From Paragorgia papillata (lineage: Eukaryota; Cnidaria; Anthozoa; Scleralcyonacea; Coralliidae): 64,000 nt of DNA. Of the stretch, positions 42,611 through 53,899 are shown piece after piece. Position numbers and translations under genes: made by a program. The notes below the pieces were generated by a model. That model was given only the letters and a program-made list of their open reading frames with translations. It ran no database searches and was not told where the DNA came from. The DNA is taken from contig JAWNZC010000031.1 in the NCBI GenBank assembly GCA_035771165.1, positions 104,501 through 168,500 of the forward strand. The letters run 5' to 3'. Position 1 is the stretch's first letter. Each line of letters starts with the position of its first letter.

Positions 42611-42721
42611 TCTTGACAGATCATTGACGCTCTTGTTGTTTCTGCATGACCTACTCCTGAAATATTGATTTAGCCTCTTTTATTTCTAGGGCGGCTCACC
42701 TTTCTCCACAATGTAAACTAA

Positions 42722-42881
42722 GGGGGCTTTCCATTTACACGGTTAGACTGGTCAGTCCGGTTAAATGGAACACGATTCGTTTGAGACCTGGGATGGTCTG
42801 ACTGGAAAATTTGGTCCTGATCAAAAGCAAGTCCATTCTGGCCGGACTGATCGGTCTAACCTTGTCAATTGGAAAGCGCCC
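42722..42881. mobile_element. 160-bp Harbinger-like MITE, TAA duplication
   Basis: The ends GGGGGCTTTCCATTTACACG and GGGCGCTTTCCAATTGACAA (right reverse-complemented) share GGTTAGAC and CAGTCCGG further in. TAA flanks both sides (42719-42721, 42882-42884). It inserted between two Polinton genes. Confidence 0.88.
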
Positions 42882-43269
42882 TAAGTCGGTTTTCAGTTCG
42901 GCGATTTCCTGAATGTTTTTGTACAGCTGTTCCTTTCAAGTGTCAGTCTCCCTAATAGCTTTCAGTCTGTATTTATCTGTATTTTAGTTTCAGCGTCACC
43001 TTTTGGGTCCATCATTCCTGTGAATTGACGAAGCTCTTTGTCTGATATCACTAAATCTTAAATCTTCTAAGCACGTTCATGAGGACGATTGTGGATACTG
43101 TTTACGGAGTCCTTTAGTATCACATTGCGCGCACTTTCAGGAGGTGATGGTATGTCTATTTGTTCGCCACCGCCGCCTTGCCATAAACTATTGTCTTCTA
43201 GTTGTCTCCTAAGATTGGTTAACGGCTTTCACCTGGTTTCGGTGTCTTGTACGTTTTGCTTTTCTCTCT

Positions 43270-43631
43270 AACCATCATTTCGATTCGTTCGGGCGTGTGT
43301 TTGCAGTGTACGTTACATCTTCGTTTATCACATTTCGGACCGTTACTGGGTTTAATTTCGTATCCTCAGATATTTCTCTAACAGTGTCACCAGTGCTCTT
43401 AATAATTTAATCGGTTAGTTTGTCAAACTCTATTGATTCGGTCGTGTTCTCGTTTAGTTTTTTCACTGTCCATTTCTGAGTGCTGTCCTCTCTAACGTCT
43501 ACACCATTATAGACAAGAGTAGTGGTCAAGCCGCCTTGTTTTACGGCGCCTCCTCTTGCGAAGTGAGTGTTTTTCAGCATGCTAAGACCACCCTTGTTAT
43601 TTAGTAGAGGTCGGGAGCCTGAGCTAGCCAA
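43270..43631 (-). pseudogene. Conserved Polinton protein, N-terminal part
   Basis: The minus-strand ATG at 43631 reads MASSGSRPLLNNKGGLSMLK, then HFARGGAVKQGGLTTTLVYN and VREDSTQKWTVKKLNENTTE. After a stop at 43407 a shifted frame reads TGDTVREISEDTKLNPVTVR. I recall the Gly-rich GGAVKQGGLTTTLVxNGVDVR block from Polinton proteins of unknown role. It is broken and probably part of a larger structural protein. Confidence 0.45.
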
Positions 43632-43660
43632 CAGAGAAGGCTAGAAACGATCTCAGGAAT

Positions 43661-44125
43661 TTAACGCTTTTGGAACATTTTTCCTCTGAAAGCCTTTTGT
43701 TGGAATAACCTTGGTTGTTGACGAGTTTTTTTAATATAGGTGTTTAAGTTGTCCCTCGTTCCAAGCTCTTGCACCACAGCTCTGTCTTTCTGATAGTAGT
43801 TTAAATCAGCGTCAATCCAAGCGGTTTCATTGTGGTCGCGTCGTCTGATAGTCACCATTTTATCATTATCAGTAAATGAAGTTTCGGCCTCTTTACGCAT
43901 GTCCCTTTCAAGTTCAATATTCTCAAGCGCATTATTAAAGTTTATGTACGCTTTACCCTAACTTCTTCAGGCGTTTCATCGTTATCTCCGAACTATTTAT
44001 ATAGACGGTCTTTTTTCTATAGAAATATTGTTGAAATTATCAATTAATTGTTCATTACTGTAATTCTCTAGTTTGTCAATTTCAAAATTTTCCATTTCAA
44101 AGCCGGCAAAGCCTCCTTCTGCCAT
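43661..44125 (-). pseudogene. Conserved Polinton protein of unknown function
   Basis: The minus-strand ATG at 44125 reads MAEGGFAGFEMENFEIDKLE, then NEQLIDNFNNISIEKR and a stop. After two frame changes it continues AYINFNNALENIELERDMRK, MVTIRRRDHNETAWIDADLN and YYQKDRAVVQELGTRDNLNT, ending KAFRGKMFQKR. The sequence is charged and lacks membrane segments. Position between the integrase and the capsid-region genes fits a structural or maturation gene, but I cannot name it. At least two frameshifts and a stop. Confidence 0.45.
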
Positions 44126-44149
44126 TCTATACAATAACCGAGATTTTGT

Positions 44150-44511
44150 ATGTCACTCTCTGGAATCCAACTGTTATGCTTACTGTCATAGCCTAATCAC
44201 TTCACCAGTACCATCTTTTTACCTCTCATCTTCTTTCGCTTGACTATTTTTTTCACACGGCATACGTCGTCGTTTTTATCCACAGCTGATAGCTCCTCTT
44301 CGTAGAAATTACCAATAATAGGCTCGTTGTGCAGATCAGATATCTCGTACACATTAGGGTCACAGCGTATGACTTCCGTTACTTTAATCAGTTCCTCAGT
44401 GAAGTTAGCCTCATATCCTTTCGTGAATGTGCTTTTGTACTTTGAAATCCTAACAGTGTCACCAACTTTGAATTTAGGCAGTGGGTGTTGCCAGAACGAG
44501 ATGGTTCCCAT
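44150..44511 (-). pseudogene. Polinton integrase C-terminus with chromodomain
   Basis: On the minus strand LPKFKVGDTVRISKYKSTFT is the SH3-like integrase C-terminal domain, followed by TEELIKVTEVIRCDPNVYEI and the chromodomain-type VKKIVKRKKMRGKKMVLVK. A TGA replaces the expected Trp, and LGYDSKHNSWIPESDI then completes the chromodomain (LGYxxxxNSWxP). The zinc-binding and DDE catalytic parts are missing: upstream sequence turns into a short GGTTCCCATGGTTCCC duplication and then a plus-strand gene. Polinton integrases are retroviral-type (RVE). Confidence 0.8.
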
Positions 44512-44575
44512 GGTTCCCGAACGAGATCCCGATGCATGGATGAAGAAGAAGAGTTAGCATAGCTACAGACGCTAG

Positions 44576-44887
44576 ATGGCCAAGTTGCTCTTTGACAAAG
44601 GATATGTCCATAGAAACTATAGAAGTAGGGTCGTATATGAGTTCCTAAAAATAGCGAATATACTCAGAAGCGTCTGTAAATTGCATAATATCAGTTGTTA
44701 CGACTTTTACGTTATCCGTCTGGCATCAAGATTTAGGATACCGTTGCTTAAACAACCAAATGACATGCCGGGCAGGAGGAAGCAGTTTGAAGACAGACTG
44801 TATATTACAGTATACTCAACACTAAAATGGGATTGTGATCGTCTGTCTGGTACCAAAAAAATGTACCAATCTATGGATAAAGCGTAA
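44576..44887 (+). CDS. Unrecognised small Polinton frame
   Basis: Plus-strand MAKLLFDKGYVHRNYRSRVV, then VYEFLKIANILRSVCKLHNI and MPGRRKQFEDRLYITVYSTL; 103 codons without a break. It is basic, with no domain I can name. It lies divergent from the integrase remnant and upstream of the polymerase. It could be a short regulatory protein or a chance frame. Confidence 0.35.
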   Translation: MAKLLFDKGYVHRNYRSRVVYEFLKIANILRSVCKLHNISCYDFYVIRLASRFRIPLLKQPNDMPGRRKQFEDRLYITVYSTLKWDCDRLSGTKKMYQSMDKA

Positions 44888-45130
44888 TGAATAATACTTT
44901 TCAAACCATTATTATGGCCCTTATCTATTTGTAAAAATATATAGGAGCATTCTTTTAAAGCACTACCATGTCTTTAACCATAAACAGGCTTAAGGCGGTC
45001 TCACGTTGGATACAATACATGAGTAGAAATGCGAGCCCAAATCTGGAGACCAGTATAAAAATCAACCTGAGCGGCCAGGAGCAAAAACCGCGTATAGCGG
45101 AGACAAAAATATAGTCTATAGTATAAGTAT

Positions 45131-45370
45131 ATGAAGAGTGATCGTAACGATTTAGTCCATAAATTATTGTCAGGTCTATCCGACAGCGAGTTACGGCAAT
45201 TAGTTAAGCTACGTGAAGATATCAAAAAGCAGGTTGGGTCAATGCTTTCATTACGTGAAACCAAACGCTTTGAGAAGGTGTTTGGCGACATCAATAAAGA
45301 CAATGCTATGTTGAGCAAACAGATTATAATGAAAGAGAAACTAAGTACAATAGCATTATCCGAAAAATAA
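45131..45370 (+). CDS. Small conserved-looking Polinton protein
   Basis: Plus-strand MKSDRNDLVHKLLSGLSDSE, then LRQLVKLREDIKKQVGSMLS and FEKVFGDINKDNAMLSKQII. 79 codons, charged and probably helical or coiled-coil. It ends 28 bp before the first polymerase frame, so it may be an independent small gene or the polymerase N-terminus shifted in frame. Function unknown. Confidence 0.4.
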   Translation: MKSDRNDLVHKLLSGLSDSELRQLVKLREDIKKQVGSMLSLRETKRFEKVFGDINKDNAMLSKQIIMKEKLSTIALSEK

Positions 45371-45397
45371 AAGCGCCACAGTTGAAAGCAGCGCTAC

Positions 45398-48300
45398 GTG
45401 TTAAGCCAACTCTACCTATCCACGCTCCGAGAGTCATACCAGTTTAGCCTAATAATCCAAACCAACCTTAGTCGCAAACCTATCTCACAAACTTTAGAGA
45501 AAGACCTTGTATATATGAAGGGACTCAAATTCTCTGATACTTTCAAAATAATATTCGAAAAGCAGCTTAATAATGATGAGACAACTTATAAAACCGCTTA
45601 TTTTAACAGTAAAACTAAGACGGCGATAAACGGATCAGATATTTAGGACTGGAAATGAAACACTACAAAGAGTTGGTGAATGGATCTCAGAAGGAAGTGG
45701 CTGGGTCATTGATGAAATTAATGAGCAATATGTGAATATATCTGTTTACAAACCATTAAAAGGGTCATCGTATACCCCATTGCCTGCAGAACTAAGCAAC
45801 CCGCGAAAAGGCCTGATCAACATCAAGAACAAAGACGATGAGTGCTTCAGATGGTGTCACATTAGGCATATCAACCCTATAAGGACATACATTCCAAGCG
45901 TATAAGTAAAAGCGATAAAGCCTACCTCAGTAACCTAGACTACTCCGGCGTAGAATTTCCTGTCAGCCAAAAGTAGCAACAAGCTAGATAAACAGAACTC
46001 TATCAATATTAGCGTATTGTTTATGAATACACGCAAACTGTTTCCAGTTTATATCTCAAAAGAAAGCAACAACAGTGTCATAAGACTTCTACTGATAACA
46101 GAGGGTGAAAAGCAGCACAACGTTCTCATAACTGACTTCAACCGTTTTATGTACAGTCAGTCCAAACACAAGGACAAAAAGCATTTCTGTATGAGATGCT
46201 TACAATGCTTCAGTTCAGAGAAAGAACTGAGTGACCACAAAGATAACTGCGCACAGGTGCAAGCTATATCAAGATGCCTGAAAAGGATAAAAACATTTTG
46301 AAATATAACAATTACTATAAGCAGTTTCAAGTGCCGTTCGTAATATACGCCGACTTTGAAGCGATCACTGAAAAGATAAGCGGATGTCGACAAAGCAACG
46401 AAAATCACACACCGATGCCTATCAAAAGCATAACGATTGTGGATACGGTTATAAGCTAGTCTGTTGCTATGACGATACACTCAGCAAGCAAGTAAAAGTG
46501 TTCCGAGGTAAGAATGCAGTAAACCGGTTCATGCACGATATGTTTGACGAGGTAGACTATTGTAAGAGAATTAAGAAGGAGCGTTTTAATAAAGACATAT
46601 TTTGACGCCAGTCGATAAAAAGGACTATAGGAACGCTAAGAGGTGTCACATATGTGAGCGCAAATATGTGAAGGGAGATATCGTGGTGAGAGACCATTGC
46701 CATATCACAGGCATTTACAGAGGATCAGTCCATCAGACGTGTAACCGATCATTTAGACTAACAGGTAAAATACCAGTGATTTTCCATAATCTGCGTGGTT
46801 ATGATAGCCACTTCATAATGCAGGAGATTGACAAATTCAAGATGGACATAAACGTCATTCCAAACAACATGAAAAAATGCATGGCATTCGATGTTGCGTA
46901 AGCACCTTATTTTCCTAGACAGCTTCCAATTAATGTCGCAAAGCCTTGATAAACTAGTGAGCAACCTACCTGAAGACGCTTTCAAATACACTAGCCAAGA
47001 ATTCCAAGATGAGAAGCTAAAACTGATGAAACAAAAAGGAGTATATCCGTATGACTATATGGATAGCTACAACAGATTTGACGAAACACAGCTACGACTG
47101 AAAGATGAGTTCTACAGCATACTCAACGATGAGCACATATCTGTTGGCGCTTGCAAGCACGCAAAAAACCTCGCAAATTCAAACTGAAGAACATGGGCGG
47201 GTATCATGACCTGTATCTCAAATCTGATGTCTCACTGCTAGCTGACTTGTTTGAAAATTTCAGAAGCACCTGTTTGAGTACTACAGATTTAATCCATGTC
47301 ATTATTTTACTAGCCCTGGTTATCGTGGGATGCCATCCTTAAAATGACCAACATCAAGTTAGAATTAATGACAGACATTGATATGTTCCAAGTTATCGAG
47401 AAAGGCATGCGTGATGGAGTCTCATATATTGCTCACGGATACGCAAAAGCAAACAACAAATACATGCAAAATTACAATAACAAGGAACCATCAAAGTACA
47501 TCATGTATCTAGATGCTAACAACTTGTACGGATTGGCGATGTCACAAAATTTACCAGCTGGTGACTTCAAACAGTTAACGGATCAACAGATCAACAGTTT
47601 AGACCTAGCAAAGCATAATGATGACAGAGACAAGAGATTGATACTTGAAGTTGATCTTGAATACACGAAAGAGTTGGCTCCAGAAAAGATGAAAGAAAGT
47701 GGCGAAATGCTATCAGCCTATTGCAATAAGATCCAAAAGAAGTTCAAAATATCGGTCGGAGATGTCTGCAAGCTTATTCCTAATCTAATAGATAAAACAA
47801 AATACGTTGTACATTACAGGAATCTTCAATTGTACAAAGAGCTTGGACTAAAAGTGACTAAGATCCATATAGCGCTCGAGTTTAAGCAATCAACCTGGTT
47901 GAAGCAATATATTGTATTTCAACACCGAGAAACGAAAATATGCCGCCAATTCATTTGAGATGGACGTTTTTAGACTGATGAATAATTCCGTTTTTGGAAA
48001 AAGCATGAAGAACATCAGAAAGAGGATTGATGTTAAGCTGGTAACGAACAAGGATAAGCAGGGACCGCGGAACGAGTTTTGCATTGGGGGGAGGGGGTCA
48101 GGGGGCATGCCACCCCGGAAATGTTTGAAATCTAGAGTCTCGGAAATGCCATTTCCTGCATTTTGGGGGAAGAATTTACAGAATTCTGAAGGCAGAAAAC
48201 TCTCAAAAGACAACACTTTGTTTGTTTGTTTCCATTAATAGATTAAGATTTATATATAAGAGCAAACCAGAATAAATGCCCAATACAACATATTGTCAAC

Positions 48301-48800
48301 AGTAACAGTACTCATTTCCGGTATGCTCCCTTGCTTTGTATTGTTCATATAATGTTCAAGTGCAGACCGCTGCGTGTGCTAGGGTGACTAATTGAACAAT
48401 TTTTCTGTTTATTGCAATAAAATACTTTTTGGATGCACAATATTAATTTACTTAGAAAAATTATTTTTTGCCTGATAAGTTGCTTAAGCTAGTGTTAAAG
48501 CCGACATTTGTTAGCAGCAAAATATTCAACGAGGATCTGGTACCTGTTCACAAAAGCAAAGAGACGTTAACATTAAACAGACCTGCATACGTAGGCATGT
48601 GCATTCTAGACTTGAGCAAGATGCTGATATATAACTTCCATTATAAATACATTAAAATTAAATACGGTGATAAAGCTAGAAAGTTGTTTACAGATACTAA
48701 TAGCTTAACGTATGAAATTAGCGCTGGTGACGTTTACAGTGACTTTTTAAAGGACAAGGATTTATTTGACAACAGCGATTATATATATTTTCCAATATAG
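45398..48800 (+). pseudogene. Polinton protein-primed DNA polymerase B
   Basis: The plus-strand reading is spread over all three frames by many frameshifts. In order: KGLKFSDTFKIIFEKQL (45.5 kb), a C2H2-like finger (CMRCLQCFSSEKELSDHKDN, 46.2 kb), exonuclease motif I VIYADFEAI (46.34 kb), an HNH/EndoVII-like insert (CHICERKYV, DHCHITGIYRG, 46.63-46.76 kb), exonuclease motif II PVIFHNLRGYDSHFI (46.8 kb), polymerase motif A YLDANNLYGLAM (47.5 kb), motif B MNNSVFGKSM (47.97 kb) and motif C (48.7 kb). Motif C reads FTDTNSL: the second catalytic Asp of the family DTD is Asn. A hAT-like element splits it at 48059-48471, and a Penelope-like element truncates the C-terminus. Inactive. Confidence 0.9.
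48059..48471. mobile_element. hAT-like element inside polymerase gene
   Basis: It begins CAGGGACCGCGGAAC and carries the body motif GGGGGCATGCC, CATTTCCTGCATTTTGGGGG seen at 10.6 and 15.1 kb. Flanks AGGATAAG (48051-48058) and CTGATAAG (48472-48479) make an 8-bp duplication with two mismatches. The polymerase frame continues correctly across if the insert and one flank are removed. Confidence 0.7.
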
Positions 48801-49144
48801 GAGGCATGGCACCCAAGACAATTTAGCTTGTATACCACAGAGCTTTGTTGTTGTTTGGGAGCCCGCTCTTTAAAGAATAAGAAAACGTTCGAGTTAGTGG
48901 TGTCCCAAAGTGTGATAAACTTAGCACGGTCTTTTAGGAGTCGTGATATTTTTGTGGTGCAGGCGTTAATTAGATTAGTTCCTCTTTTCCCAATAAAAGG
49001 AAGATGGATCCAGATTCTTGGTATGTCAGTGTTGTCGTGATTGTCGTTGTCTGTGATATTAACGTTAGCTGTTGGCGTAAAAGTTTGGATTAGTTTATTG
49101 ACCAAGCGATGGGGAAAACCGGCGACATTCTCACTTCTGAACAA
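48790..49144 (-). pseudogene. Inverted Penelope-like fragment (GIY-YIG start)
   Basis: On the minus strand HRLVNKLIQTFTPTANVNIT leads to WIHLPFIGKRGTNLINA, then KDRAKFITLWDTTNSN and SSVVYKLNCLGCHASYIG, the beginning of a GIY-YIG endonuclease domain. It is the inverted equivalent of 50470-51090 of the adjoining plus-strand copy. The two lie head to head, meeting at about 49105-49144. A partial inverted copy at the 5' side is a known feature of Penelope-like insertions. Confidence 0.8.
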
Positions 49145-51400
49145 GAACGTGTTTTACGTTTTAGACTCAAACACGGTGTAGCAACTCGACCAAATAAATG
49201 CGATTTTATTTCTTCAGCAGAATCAATATGGCACCAACTACAACGCCACAATCTTATTCCGGACAGTTTTATTAAACAACAGAAAATTAAGAATTCTATT
49301 GAAGCACTAGCCTGCAAGATATAGAACGGACGATAACAAACATTAAGATTTTGAAAAACCTATGCAAACAATTCGCTATTCTTAAGCCAGATAAAGGAAA
49401 CGGAGTTGTTCTTATCAGATTAACTGATTATCAAAAAAGTATGACAGCCGTCTTTGCTGATCCTCAGAAATTCAGAAAGCTTCAAACCGACCCATCTTTA
49501 ACCCAACTCTCTTCTATTCAAAGCTATCAGCTATAGACAATTCATAAAGTTGAAGAAATCGACGACGGTACCTGCAAGAACATCAGACCAGAATCAACCA
49601 GACCAGCTAGGGCCCATGGCCTCCCCGAAACACACAAATCATTTGATAATCTACCGTCTTTCCGTCCAATTATTGGTACTACTGGCACCGCTTTCCAGCC
49701 CGTGGCTAAATATCTTTCAAAATTACTAAGTCCTCTTTCTCACAATGACTTCAAACTACGGGACAGTTTTGACACAGTGTCGCGAATTCGCAACATCCCA
49801 CAAAATATATTCTCTCAACGATTGATGTCACGTCTGTCTTTACTAACATTCCTTTACGAAAAACTGTCAACATTATCTTGGACAGAATCTACAAAGGCAA
49901 GATAATCACGACTTCATTTAGAAAACGTACGTTAAAGAAACAGTTGTTAGACTGTTGCACTAAAACAACTTTCTCAATTAATGGCCAACTATATCAACAA
50001 ATTGACGGAGTATCCATGGGTTCTCCATTAGGACCCACTCTAGCTGATATTTGAATGACTGCTCTTGAAGAAGAAATTATCCGACCTCTCATCTCCTCTG
50101 GCACGTTAAAATTTTACGCTCGCTACGTTGACGACACACTAGTACTAGCCAAACCATCTGCCATCCCAGCAATAATACAAAAACTGAACTCCTTTCACCC
50201 TCAAATAAGTTTACCCACGATGAATTTATTGACCATAGCAACATCCATTTTCTCTACATTACCTGTAAAATAACCTCAGCTAGCACAACTATTTATCGCA
50301 AAACAACACACACCGGCCAATATGTCCACTTATTCAGTTTCAGCCCTATAGGTGCAGGAAAACTGTTTGGCTTAGAGCACTTGTGTATCGCGCGCATAAA
50401 ATATGCAACACTTATAATTTACTCCACAATGAGCTAAAAATCATCGCCATATTTGCTTCTTTGAACGGTTTTCGTCGTCACTTGGTCAATAAACTAATCC
50501 AAACGTTTATGGCAACAACCAACGTTAATATCACGGACAACGACAATCACGACAACACCGACCAACAAAATCTGGATCCATCTTCCTTTTATGGGGAAAA
50601 GAGGTACTAATCTAATTCACGCTTGCACCAAAAAATATTACCACTCCTAAAAGACCGTGCTAATTTTATCACACTTTGGGACACCACTAACTCGAATGCC
50701 TTCTAATTATCCTTCAAAAACTCATTAATAATTCATGAGCAAAATTCAAAAGAAATTAAAGTTTAATCAGTGTCTTTAAATGTGATAAAGATACCTCCTG
50801 ATTTACATAAACTTTAGCTTTCATTTTCTCGGCTTAGACAAGGTTATTTTTCAAACTTACTACGCCAATGAACTTACCAAGTGGTTCGTTTTTGAAGCCG
50901 TTCAATAAACTCGCAGTTCGTGTTTTATCAGATATAAAAACACTCGGCTTCGCCTCGTGTCTTTATATCTGATAAAGCACTCCTGCTCGTTTATTAAACA
51001 GCACTTAAACGACCGGACTCCCAAAGAACAATAAAAGTCTGTAGTATACAAGCTTACTTGTCCTGGGTGCTATGCCTCCTATATTAGAAAAACTTACCGT
51101 TGCCTGATTACCATTATTAAGGAACGCGCCCACGAAAACGACTCTGAAACTCATAATCACATTAACTCTTGTGAACAGTTTCAATATTTAAATAATTTCT
51201 TAAATTTGTCTTCTAACTTCCTTAATCTTAACGAGCCTACCATTTCATCACAACTAATCCTTAACAACTGTGAAATAATAGCAAAGCTATACAATGGTCA
51301 TTGGTACTATTTGAAGAAACCCTCTGGATCCATCGGCAGAAACCGTTGCATAACCCGGCGCGGGACAAAAGCTCCTAAGGAACTTGTCATCTTTAAATAG
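49109..51400 (+). pseudogene. Penelope-like retroelement: RT and GIY-YIG
   Basis: Plus-strand frames in order: LRFRLKHGVATRPNKCDF (N-terminal region), ILKPDKGNGVVLI, HGLPKTHKSFDNLPSFRPII, IDVTSVFTNIPLRK (RT motif A), QQIDGVSMGSPLGPTLADI (motif B, then a TGA), FYARYVDDTLVLA (motif C), then after a frame change HFLYITCKITSA. A repeat interrupts at 50720-51003, followed by VVYKLTCPGCYASYIRKTYR, a GIY-YIG domain in which the usual YIGKT is YIRKT, and ITIIKERAHENDSETHNH. It ends at TAG 51398-51400. There are several frameshifts and stops. Reverse transcription plus GIY-YIG cutting is the known PLE mechanism; this copy is dead. Confidence 0.88.
50720..51003. mobile_element. Dispersed repeat inserted in Penelope copy
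   Basis: It starts ACTCATTAATAATTCATGAG and ends in the hairpin CACTCGGCTTCGCCTCGTG flanked by TATCAGATATA / TATATCTGATA. Flanking CTTCAAA / CTTAAAC looks like a decayed duplication. The inverted PLE fragment at 48.8-49.1 kb lacks it and so shows the empty site. Related copies: about 52170-52560 and 53900-54270. Confidence 0.7.
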
Positions 51401-51424
51401 TTATCTTGTACAGTATAATTATGT

Positions 51425-51530
51425 ATGACATCATCATTTAGTTATTATCTTCTATTTATAGTAGATCGCGTTACACCAGTATCATTCCTGATGGTAATGT
51501 TAACCCTTTTCGGAGTGTCCATTGTTTTGC
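51425..51530 (-). repeat. Polinton right terminal inverted repeat
   Basis: Contains CATCATTTAGTTATTATCTT, TATAGTAGATCGCGTTACAC and GGAGTGTCCATTGTTTTGC, the inverted counterpart of 38258-38362. It begins only about 25 bp after the end of the Penelope-like element. Confidence 0.85.
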
Positions 51531-51559
51531 AGTTTAATAATTTACTCAGTGGTAACCGT

Positions 51560-52165
51560 AATTTAAGTGCACATTCATTTGGTAGAAATATATATTAACG
51601 TAGCCAATCAGAAAGGCGGCAAAGTTTATTTGTTTCCTTTGGTTAGCAAAATAGTACATATACTCACATTGGGATGACACGTTTTTTCCCATACATTTTC
51701 TTTGCCACTGAGATTCGTTTATATTCGAACTATTTGCTTTCCATCCACACCAGTTTTCTTCAAAATCACAAGAATTCGGAACTGAAAACAGTAATCAAAA
51801 TGTATACTGTTCTAAGACAACAAAGAACAACATTGCAGAACAACTGCCCACAATAAGCAAACAAAATATTAATTTTGTGGCTGTATGAGCAAAATGAATT
51901 TGCTAACTTAGATTTGGAATAAATATCACTATTACTCTGTTATAATTAATGTTTTGATTAGTTTTCCAACTTTTTGCTAATAACATAAAAAATCAGAAAT
52001 TAAGATTTTGCCGCAAAAAGGTTAAAATTAAACCAAAAAACCCGGTTGCTATGTCCAATTTTAATAATCTGCGACAGATTACGAACTAAAGCATATACAA
52101 TAGTTTTTTCTCATATATTAAGACTAATGTTTAATTAAACAACTCTTTTCTTTACCTTTAAAACT
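51560..52165. other. Non-coding, nothing recognised
   Basis: AT-rich; no supported gene or repeat. Confidence 0.5.
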
Positions 52166-52169
52166 CATT

Positions 52170-52560
52170 TTTAATTTTTCTCAAATTTATTAATAATTCA
52201 AGAACCAAAAACAAAATAAATTAATGTTTAATCAGTGCTTTGAAATCGGAGCAAAAGGACTAGTACTTTGAAATAATGCAAAATACGTTTTCAAAGTCTT
52301 GGGACTTTGAAATAAGGCAAATTATATTACGTTTCAGAGGTTTCTACGGAGTTTTGAGTTTGAGAAGTCAGTTAGTTCAAATACTCGACGTCGCACTTTA
52401 CCGGGATTACAAACCCCTCGTGCATTAAAAAGGCTCGCCTTTGGTTCGCCTTTTCAAAAAGCACTCGAACTTTGAAATCCCCGTAAAGTCCTCCGTCTCG
52501 TATTTGAACTATTACATAAGGAAAATACAAAAAACTTCTACCGTGTCGATGGTTGTATGC
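52170..52560. repeat. Second copy of dispersed repeat family
   Basis: Starts AAATTTATTAATAATTCAAG, then TTAATGTTTAATCAGTGCTT, and ends around the hairpin AAAGGCTCGCCTTTGGTTCG. The head matches 50720-50800; the middle differs. Confidence 0.6.
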
Positions 52561-53015
52561 CTGACAAAACTTATTGTTAAAAAATATTTTAAAAAGATAG
52601 AATTTTATGTAAGACTACTAATAAAAACATTTTATATAAAAATGTCATCTCAATTAGCAATTGAATAAGAGCACAAATGCGCCCTAGGATTTTTAAACTA
52701 GATAAAATACTGGTGCCCATGTACTTTGAAACCTTACTTAATGAAAACAAAAATATTTAAATAGCTTAAAAGGCTTTGTCGGTTGAATTAGCTAAATACG
52801 TAAATGAATTATACGGCGTATTTCATGTTTGTATTGGAAGCAGTGATTCACTATATGCGCAAAAAATGTAAACGATATATTCAACAAATTTCATAGCAAT
52901 AATAGCTCGGGTTTTAGGTAAAAATAAACTTGTGTTATTGTGGGATCAACCTGATGATCCCGTTTAGGGTGAAACCTCTGGTAGCGAAGACTTTAAGGTA
53001 AAACTATACTTTATA
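52561..53015. other. Non-coding, nothing recognised
   Basis: No supported gene. Confidence 0.5.
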
Positions 53016-53020
53016 TTTTG

Positions 53021-53023
<3 letters not shown>

Positions 53024-53085
<62 letters not shown>
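53024..53085. repeat. (TA)n microsatellite
   Basis: About 30 TA units. Flanks carry a degenerate direct repeat (CCCGTTTAGGGTGAAAC at 52959 and CCCGTTCAGGGTGAAAC at 53113). Confidence 0.97.
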
Positions 53086-53090
<5 letters not shown>

Positions 53091-53099
53091 TAAACTTCT

Positions 53100-53895
53100 T
53101 TCTCACTAACGGCCCGTTCAGGGTGAAACACCGGAATCGCAAAAAAGTCCACTATATCCCGGCATATTTTAAATGCCGGATCGTCCAATCTGTCCTACAT
53201 TATTTCTGATCGCAACCGTCGTCTACATAATTTTTGATAACCTTTTTCTCATTCTTCCTTCGATTTCCATCACCATTATCAATTTTAACTGGGTCATATT
53301 GCAAAGCCAAGCACGTATGGACAAGTATACGATGAGTTAAAATAGGAAAGCTCACTATTAGATAAACCATAAAGAAGCCAGCTCAAAACATCTTCTACTA
53401 ATTTTTTTAAGACTACATTACACGCATGGGTAATGATAATGTTTGTTCAAAGTAGGGCTTTAAATACCTCCCAAGTAAAATTATTTCCCTCGTTTACCAG
53501 GTTAGTCCTAACTCTGACCATAATTCCTACTCGAATTCTAACTCACAACCTTAACACTAACTTGTACACACACCCTTCCCATTATCGGTTTACTATATTC
53601 AGTACCTTGTTCCCTAACTTCCATGCGAACCCTATTAAACCTACAATTCAGCTGAGATCGCAACACGCGTACATGCATGTGATTAGCGTGATGCGTTGGT
53701 AACATTAAAATGTATTTGATGCATATCAAAAGCCTTAGATAGAATGAGAAATTTTAATCAAAGCCAAGCGGTTATATTTTGTTGCTTGTTTTGTAAAGTG
53801 GATTTAAAATCATAGTACATGCAATTAATAAGGTTTTGCCATTAGTTTATAAATCAAATTGTTTATAAGTTTGTTCCGCGCAAGGAAATATAAGA
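53100..53895. other. Non-coding, nothing recognised
   Basis: Short open frames at 53433-53729 overlap on both strands over a CTAACYCT-rich stretch. Not supported as genes. Confidence 0.5.
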
Positions 53896-53899
53896 TATA

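Larger units (their letters stand above)
38243..51545. mobile_element. Polinton/Maverick, decayed, about 13.3 kb
   Basis: Diverged terminal inverted repeats (about 38258-38362 and 51425-51530) enclose Polinton hallmark genes: packaging ATPase, capsid-type protein, integrase with chromodomain and protein-primed DNA polymerase B. The order is minus-strand structural and integrase genes on the left half and plus-strand polymerase on the right. Nearly every gene has frameshifts or stops. A foldback, a MITE, a hAT-like element and a Penelope-like element sit inside. Exact outer ends and the expected 6-bp duplication could not be fixed. Confidence 0.88.

Noticed and set aside
53433..53729. Overlapping 89- and 63-codon frames
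   Set aside because: They lie on opposite strands over a CTAACYCT-rich stretch with no domain.
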